Of a stretch of 64,000 bases of DNA, positions 59,877 through 64,000 are shown one piece after another; position 1 is the first letter of the stretch; every line of letters starts with the position of its first letter. The DNA comes from Bacillota bacterium. GTDB taxonomy: Bacteria > Bacillota > Clostridia > Saccharofermentanales > Fastidiosipilaceae. A program made the position numbers and the translations under genes. Below the pieces are notes generated by a model that was not told the DNA's origin, searched no databases, and saw nothing but the letters and a program-made list of their open reading frames with translations. Location: NCBI GenBank assembly GCA_030057555.1, contig JASGUU010000064.1:1-64000 (forward strand). Reading direction: 5' to 3'.

Positions 59877-60446
59877 ATGGATCTCGTGAGCATGATCGCG
59901 GTCAGCATCGGGCTGGCCATGGACGCCTTTGCGGTGGCGATTGCGAACGGTATGCAGGCACCGCGTCTGCGGCTGGCGGATGTGCTGCGCGTAGGTCTGT
60001 GTTTTGGCTTTTTTCAGGGTTTGATGACCACAGTGGGCTTTCTCCTCGGCCATGGTTTCTGCCGGCTGATTCAGAGTTTCGATCATTGGATCGCCTTCGC
60101 TCTGCTGGCGGCGATCGGCGGAAAAATGCTCTACGATGCCATTCGCGGCGAGGAGGCCGCTGAGATCGCAGATGCGCTCAACCACCTGCCGACACTTCTT
60201 TCCCAGGGCGTTGCCACCAGCATTGATGCCCTCGCGGTCGGTGTATCCTTCTCGCTGCTCCATGTCGAACTGGCTCCGCTGGCCCTCTCCATCGCCGTGG
60301 TGGCGGCACTCGCCGGCGGCCTCGGCGTTGTCATCGGACAGCGGCTGGGACTGGTACTGCAGCGCGCCGCCACCGTCATCGGTGGTCTCGTCCTCATTGC
60401 GATCGGACTGCGCATCCTGATCTCACACCTCGCGACAGGGATCTAG
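59877..60446 (+). CDS. mntP: Manganese efflux pump MntP
   Basis: Six-helix Mn2+ exporter of 189 residues with the paired metal motifs LAMDAFAVAIANG (helix 1) and ATSIDALAVGVSFSL (helix 4). The family start aligns with ATG 59877 (MDLVSMIAVSIGLAMDAF). No ribosome site lies before it. The -10 box is seven bases away, so the mRNA is probably leaderless. No yybP-ykoY riboswitch is seen. The stop lies in an 18-base tandem duplication. Confidence 0.93.
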   Translation: MDLVSMIAVSIGLAMDAFAVAIANGMQAPRLRLADVLRVGLCFGFFQGLMTTVGFLLGHGFCRLIQSFDHWIAFALLAAIGGKMLYDAIRGEEAAEIADALNHLPTLLSQGVATSIDALAVGVSFSLLHVELAPLALSIAVVAALAGGLGVVIGQRLGLVLQRAATVIGGLVLIAIGLRILISHLATGI

Positions 60447-60464
60447 CTCGTGACAGGGATCTAG
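60429..60464 (+). repeat. 18-base tandem duplication over the mntP stop
   Basis: CTCGCGACAGGGATCTAG is followed directly by CTCGTGACAGGGATCTAG; the first copy holds the last codons and stop of mntP. Confidence 0.85.
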
Positions 60465-60550
60465 TCTGTTAGTTTTCTGACTCAATTGTGACGCCTTCCA
60501 GCTTTTGCTTACGAATATGCGTCCGGCTTACGGACTGCCGGACCAGATCA

Positions 60551-60597
60551 TGCTATGATGGCTGGAGCATCGCCGTTTGAGAAGTGTCTCAAGCGGC
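60551..60597 (+). promoter_or_regulatory. Promoter and leader hairpin of the ABC importer operon
   Basis: TGCTATGAT (60551-60559) is an extended -10 box. A stem GCCGTTTGAGA/TCTCAAGCGGC (60572-60597, one G-T pair, four-base loop) follows and ends seven bases before the GGAGGA of the binding-protein gene. It may stabilise the mRNA or tune translation. It lacks a T run. Confidence 0.5.
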
Positions 60598-60616
60598 CTA
60601 TTTCGGAGGAAACCAA

Positions 60617-61702
60617 ATGAAACTGCGTATTTGCGGCCGCGCACTACCGCGGCTCATTCTGCCCCTGCTGCTGGTTGTGACGCTGCTCGCCGGCTGTTCG
60701 GGAACAGCGGCGACCACCACGGCCGCGCCGACAACGGCGGCTCCCGAAACCACGGCCGGACTCGAAACGGAGAAGGCCCGGCCCACCGACGACCGCGTCT
60801 GGAAGATCGGCATTTCCCAGTATGTCGAACACAACGCGCTCGATGCAGCACGCGAGGGCTTCCTCGCCGGTCTGGCCAGGCATGGCATCAGCGAAGAGGC
60901 GAAGAACCTCGACCTGCGCATCGACAACGCCCAGAACGATGCTTCCAATGCCAACACCATCGCCGATCAGTATGCATCGGCCGATCTGGACCTGATTCTC
61001 GCCATCGCCACCCCCTCCGCCCAGGCCATGGCCAATGCGGTGAAGGATATCCCGATTCTCGTGACTGCGGTCACCGACCCGGCCGCTTCCGGCATTGTGG
61101 CCTCGAACGACAAACCCGGCGGCAATGTCAGCGGAACGTCCGACCTCAACCCCGTCAAGGAGCAGATGGCTCTGATCAGTCAGCTGCTGCCCGATGCGAA
61201 GCGCGTCGCCATCATGTATGCAGCCTCCGAAGCGAACTCAGTCATTCAGGGTGACATGGCCGAAGCGGAAGCGGCGGCGCTGGGGCTCGAGACCGAGACC
61301 CTCACGGTTCCTTCGAGCAACGAGCTGCAGCAGGTCGTGCAGTCCGCCGTCGGGAAGTTCGACGCGATCTATCTGCCTACGGACAACCTCTTTGCCGCGA
61401 ACTGCGCGCTGGTCGGACAGATTGCCATTGAAGCCAAACTGCCCGTGATCACCGGTGAGGAAAACATGATGCAGGCCGGCGGACTCGCCACGGTCTCGCT
61501 CGACTACTACCGTCTCGGCGAACAGACGGCTGACATGGCGGCGAAGATCCTGCTCGAGGGCGCTGTTGTCGGTGACATGCCCATTGAATATCAGACCAAT
61601 GCCGTGACCATTCTCAATCAGGTCTTTGCCGATGCGATCGGCTATACCTTCCCCGCGGATCTGCTCGAAACGGCAACTGTGTACACCGGCGAAGGAAAAT
61701 AG
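60617..61702 (+). CDS. ABC transporter substrate-binding lipoprotein (TrpX/DUF534 type)
   Basis: A 361-residue lipoprotein: signal peptide with lipobox LLAGC, a Thr/Ala/Pro-rich linker, then the ABC_sub_bind fold (KIGISQYVEHNALDAAREGF, IATPSAQAMANAV, GNVSGTSDLNPVKEQM). Relatives bind aromatic or other amino acids; the ligand here is not determined. GGAGGA precedes the ATG at 60617. Permease and ATPase genes follow. Confidence 0.92.
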   Translation: MKLRICGRALPRLILPLLLVVTLLAGCSGTAATTTAAPTTAAPETTAGLETEKARPTDDRVWKIGISQYVEHNALDAAREGFLAGLARHGISEEAKNLDLRIDNAQNDASNANTIADQYASADLDLILAIATPSAQAMANAVKDIPILVTAVTDPAASGIVASNDKPGGNVSGTSDLNPVKEQMALISQLLPDAKRVAIMYAASEANSVIQGDMAEAEAAALGLETETLTVPSSNELQQVVQSAVGKFDAIYLPTDNLFAANCALVGQIAIEAKLPVITGEENMMQAGGLATVSLDYYRLGEQTADMAAKILLEGAVVGDMPIEYQTNAVTILNQVFADAIGYTFPADLLETATVYTGEGK

Positions 61703-61709
61703 GCTTTTC

Positions 61710-62624
61710 ATGAGTGGTCTGCTGAATTCCATTCTCGCTGCGACAGCCCAGGGTCTGCTCTGGGCTGTCATGGCGCTCGGTCTCTACATCACCTACCGTC
61801 TGCTGAACTTCTCGGACCTGACGGTTGACGGCTCCTTCGCCACCGGCGGAGCCATCACCGCAGTGGTGATCACTTCCGGGGGCTCGCCACTGGCCGCGAT
61901 GGGTCTGGCCCTTATTGGCGGCATTCTCGCCGGCTTCGTAACCGGTTTTCTGAATACGCGCATGCGCATTCCGGCTCTGCTGTCGTCGATCCTGACCCAG
62001 ATTGCCCTCTATACCATCAATCTGCGAATCATGGCAAAGCCCAACATCCCCCTGCTGAACCAGCGGACACTGTTCTCGCTCCTGCAGGACATGGGACTCG
62101 GGCGCATCGGGACCGGACTCGTCAACGGCCTGGTCGCGGCGACGCTGACCGCGGTGGCGATGTACTGGTTCTTTGGCTCTGAGATCGGCGCGGCTATCCG
62201 TGCGACCGGCAACAATCCGGCCATGGTGCGTGAACTGGGCGCCAACACACAGACCACGACACTCATCGGACTGATGCTGGCGAATGGTCTGGTGGCGCTG
62301 AGCGGCAGCCTCGTATCGCAGCAGCAGGGTTTCGCGGATGTCGGGATGGGTCTCGGCGCGATCGTCATCGGGCTGGCGTCGATCATCATCGGAGAGGTGC
62401 TGCTGCCGTCGACGACATTCTGGATGCGTCTCGTCGGAGTTGTGGCGGGCTCGGTGATCTATCGCATCGTCATCACACTGGTGCTTGAGATTCCGGGCAT
62501 CAAGTCCTACGACCTGCGCCTGTTTACGGCAATCATCGTGGCACTCGCGCTCTGGCTGCCGCAGGTAACAGCGGCGTGGCGACAGCGTCGCGGGCGGAAG
62601 GGACAGGATGAAGAACATGCTTAA
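61710..62624 (+). CDS. ABC transporter permease
   Basis: A 304-residue membrane protein with about eight helices, of the branched-chain/TrpY-like permease type (LGLYITYRLLNFSDLTVDGS near 25, AIRATGNNPAMVRELGANT near 170). The ATG lies seven bases after the binding-protein stop with only a weak ribosome site. Its end overlaps the ATPase gene by 17 bases. Confidence 0.92.
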   Translation: MSGLLNSILAATAQGLLWAVMALGLYITYRLLNFSDLTVDGSFATGGAITAVVITSGGSPLAAMGLALIGGILAGFVTGFLNTRMRIPALLSSILTQIALYTINLRIMAKPNIPLLNQRTLFSLLQDMGLGRIGTGLVNGLVAATLTAVAMYWFFGSEIGAAIRATGNNPAMVRELGANTQTTTLIGLMLANGLVALSGSLVSQQQGFADVGMGLGAIVIGLASIIIGEVLLPSTTFWMRLVGVVAGSVIYRIVITLVLEIPGIKSYDLRLFTAIIVALALWLPQVTAAWRQRRGRKGQDEEHA

Positions 62625-63411
62625 ACTGGTCGGAGTACGAAAGACCTTCGGGTTCGGCACCCTGGACGAGAATCACGTCCTGCGCGGAATTGACCTGACC
62701 ATCGATGCCGGCGATTTCGTCTCGGTCATCGGCGGCAACGGAGCCGGAAAATCCACTCTGCTCAATATCATCAGCGGGGTCTTCCAGCCAGATGTTGGGC
62801 AGGTTCTGCTCGGCGACCGCGACATCACCCGCATGCCGGAGTACAAGCGGGCGGCCTTTTTCGGACGGGTCTTCCAGGATCCGGCCCAGGGAACGGCAGC
62901 CGACATGGAGATCAGCGAAAACCTGGCCATGGCCTCGATGCGCGGCAAGCGCCGCGGCCTGCGCCAGAACCTCAAGAAGAGCCAGTTCCCCATCTTCCGC
63001 GAGCGCCTCGCCATGCTCGAGCTGGGACTGGAGGATCGTCTGCACCAGCGCGTGCGGCATCTCTCCGGCGGCCAGCGTCAGGCGCTGACGCTGCTGATGG
63101 CGACACTGGTGGAGCCGCAGGTTCTGCTGCTGGACGAGCACACGGCTGCGCTCGACCCGAAGACCGCCATAAAGGTTATGGAGGTCACCCAGCGCCTCGT
63201 CAGCACCCTCAAGCTCACCACCCTCATGATCACGCACAACATGCAGCAGGCCATCCGCTACGGCAACCGACTCGTCATGCTCCATGCGGGAGAGATCATT
63301 CTCGATGTCCGTGACAAGGAGAAGGAAAACCTGACGGTTGAGGACCTGCTACGGCAGTTCTCCCGTGTCACCGGTGATGAAGGGGTCAGTGACCGCCTCC
63401 TCCTCGGCTAG
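62608..63411 (+). CDS. ABC transporter ATP-binding protein
   Basis: A 267-residue ATPase: Walker A GGNGAGKSTLLN near 45, Q-loop FQDPAQGT, signature LSGGQRQALTLLMA, Walker B VLLLDEHTAALDP and the switch histidine in MITHNMQQA. It energises the importer encoded by the two genes before it. Confidence 0.95.
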   Translation: MKNMLKLVGVRKTFGFGTLDENHVLRGIDLTIDAGDFVSVIGGNGAGKSTLLNIISGVFQPDVGQVLLGDRDITRMPEYKRAAFFGRVFQDPAQGTAADMEISENLAMASMRGKRRGLRQNLKKSQFPIFRERLAMLELGLEDRLHQRVRHLSGGQRQALTLLMATLVEPQVLLLDEHTAALDPKTAIKVMEVTQRLVSTLKLTTLMITHNMQQAIRYGNRLVMLHAGEIILDVRDKEKENLTVEDLLRQFSRVTGDEGVSDRLLLG

Positions 63412-64000
63412 CCTGGGCGACAGGTACTCCAGCTCCGTCTCGTAGTAGACGAGCCTGGTCTCCAGCAGAGGACTCGCGGGCACGAGCAGCAGACCCGCAC
63501 GCAGTTCCGTACGAGCCGCCTCGAGAGCGGCTCTTTTCTCGTCCGTACGGGCATCCGGACCTGCCATGGCGGCTGCCGCATCTGCCCGTTCGAGATAGTG
63601 ACGCTCGGTCAGCCCCAGATAGCGGGCGTATTCACTGACATAGAGCACTTCGTCGGGTTCCTGCTGCCGGGCGTTGCGCAGCCGCAGCAGAGCCGAGCCG
63701 TATTCGCCACGGCTGAGATCGCTGAGGCAGGCGTCCAGCGTCGCCTGGCGGCGATGGCGGATACGGGCGGCATCGAGCTCGGCCTCCAGCTCCGCGATGA
63801 GGGCCTGTCCGGGAATGAGCCGCTCGGCTGTCTCGAGTCGCAGGGCTGCCACATCGAGGCGTTCGGCCTCGAGGGCTTCACGGACCACGCGCCGCGTCTG
63901 GCTGAGATAGCGGCCGCGCAGATCACCGAGACGCACCTGGGCGATCTCGTAGCGCGGGTCGAGCAGCGGGACGGCCTCGTAGGCGAGGATGGCGGCACCC
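63349..64000 (-). CDS. C-terminal part of a helical repeat protein (cut by window edge)
   Basis: Frame open to the right edge, so the start is outside. The visible 216 residues are rich in Ala, Leu, Arg and Glu with repeating helix pairs (YEAVPLLDPRYEIAQVRLGDL, LRLRNARQQEPDEVLYVSEY, LSRGEYGSALLRL), like TPR repeats. Its end overlaps the ATPase gene by 63 bases in convergent orientation. Function not recognised. Confidence 0.6.
   Translation of the reverse strand, partial: GAAILAYEAVPLLDPRYEIAQVRLGDLRGRYLSQTRRVVREALEAERLDVAALRLETAERLIPGQALIAELEAELDAARIRHRRQATLDACLSDLSRGEYGSALLRLRNARQQEPDEVLYVSEYARYLGLTERHYLERADAAAAMAGPDARTDEKRAALEAARTELRAGLLLVPASPLLETRLVYYETELEYLSPRLAEEEAVTDPFITGDTGELP

Noticed and set aside
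59609-60163. Frame of 184 codons starting in repeat D and running into mntP
   Set aside because: The similarity of its first part to a frame in copy C follows from nucleotide identity of the repeats; copies A and B do not keep the frame open.

Overview
The window is about 64 kb of a GC-rich bacterial chromosome. It most resembles an uncultured, high-GC member of the Bacillota (Clostridia-like). The reasons are gene content and order: a rpmH-rnpA-yidD-yidC-jag-mnmE-mnmG-rsmG run followed by gyrA, a cysS-mrnC-rlmB-sigH cluster, Veg, YitT, DUF1836 and DUF3006 proteins, a clostridial-type Tad pilus locus with a Flp1-like pilin and an FHA protein, and a folT gene under a tetrahydrofolate riboswitch. 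Promoters of the TTGACA-N17-TATAAT type and GGAGG ribosome binding sites are easy to see. No taxon can be assigned more finely from the sequence alone.

Layout. 1-13.3 kb is a leftward housekeeping block. It runs from Veg and ispE through rpmH, rnpA, yidD, yidC, jag, mnmE, mnmG and rsmG to gyrA, and appears to end at the start of an rRNA operon just outside the left edge. YitT and an AraC regulator lie upstream of it. 13.4-18.6 kb holds a PC4-type ssDNA-binding protein and tig-clpP-clpX. A tRNA-Arg follows, then a leftward cluster (cysS, mrnC, rlmB, sigH and an anchored 606-residue protein), then metK-comF. 26.8-32.6 kb is a compact rightward Tad pilus operon: a TadZ-like protein without a P-loop, CpaF, a TadB-TadC fusion, a Flp-like pilin and an FHA protein. 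32.6-36.8 kb carries upp, a nucleotidyltransferase-ProA fusion and an RlmL-type methyltransferase. An AT-rich spacer precedes an XRE regulator and a MutM-lactonase composite gene, followed by a DUF3006 protein, tRNA-Gln, carA-carB and tRNA-Val.

From about 46 to 53 kb the sequence is accessory in character, with lower GC, different codon use and long spacers. It holds a small membrane protein, a secreted protein, an alpha/beta hydrolase, an S41 protease, an AGE-family epimerase and an SGNH hydrolase. 54-64 kb carries a DUF1836 regulator, folT with its riboswitch, a two-component system, mntP, and a three-gene ABC importer, then part of a repeat-rich protein cut by the right edge.

The most notable points are: (i) a CarA whose catalytic cysteine is replaced by aspartate next to an intact CarB; (ii) three composite polypeptides (nucleotidyltransferase-ProA, MutM-lactonase, TadB-TadC); (iii) a dispersed family of roughly 200-400 bp repeats, four copies in the window, mostly between convergent genes, two of them as inverted flanks around folT and the two-component system; (iv) a minimal Tad locus whose TadZ-like protein has lost its ATP-binding loop; (v) a clear THF riboswitch; (vi) Gln at the quinolone-determining position of GyrA; (vii) a probably leaderless mntP. 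Functions rest on motif reading only; no database search was run.
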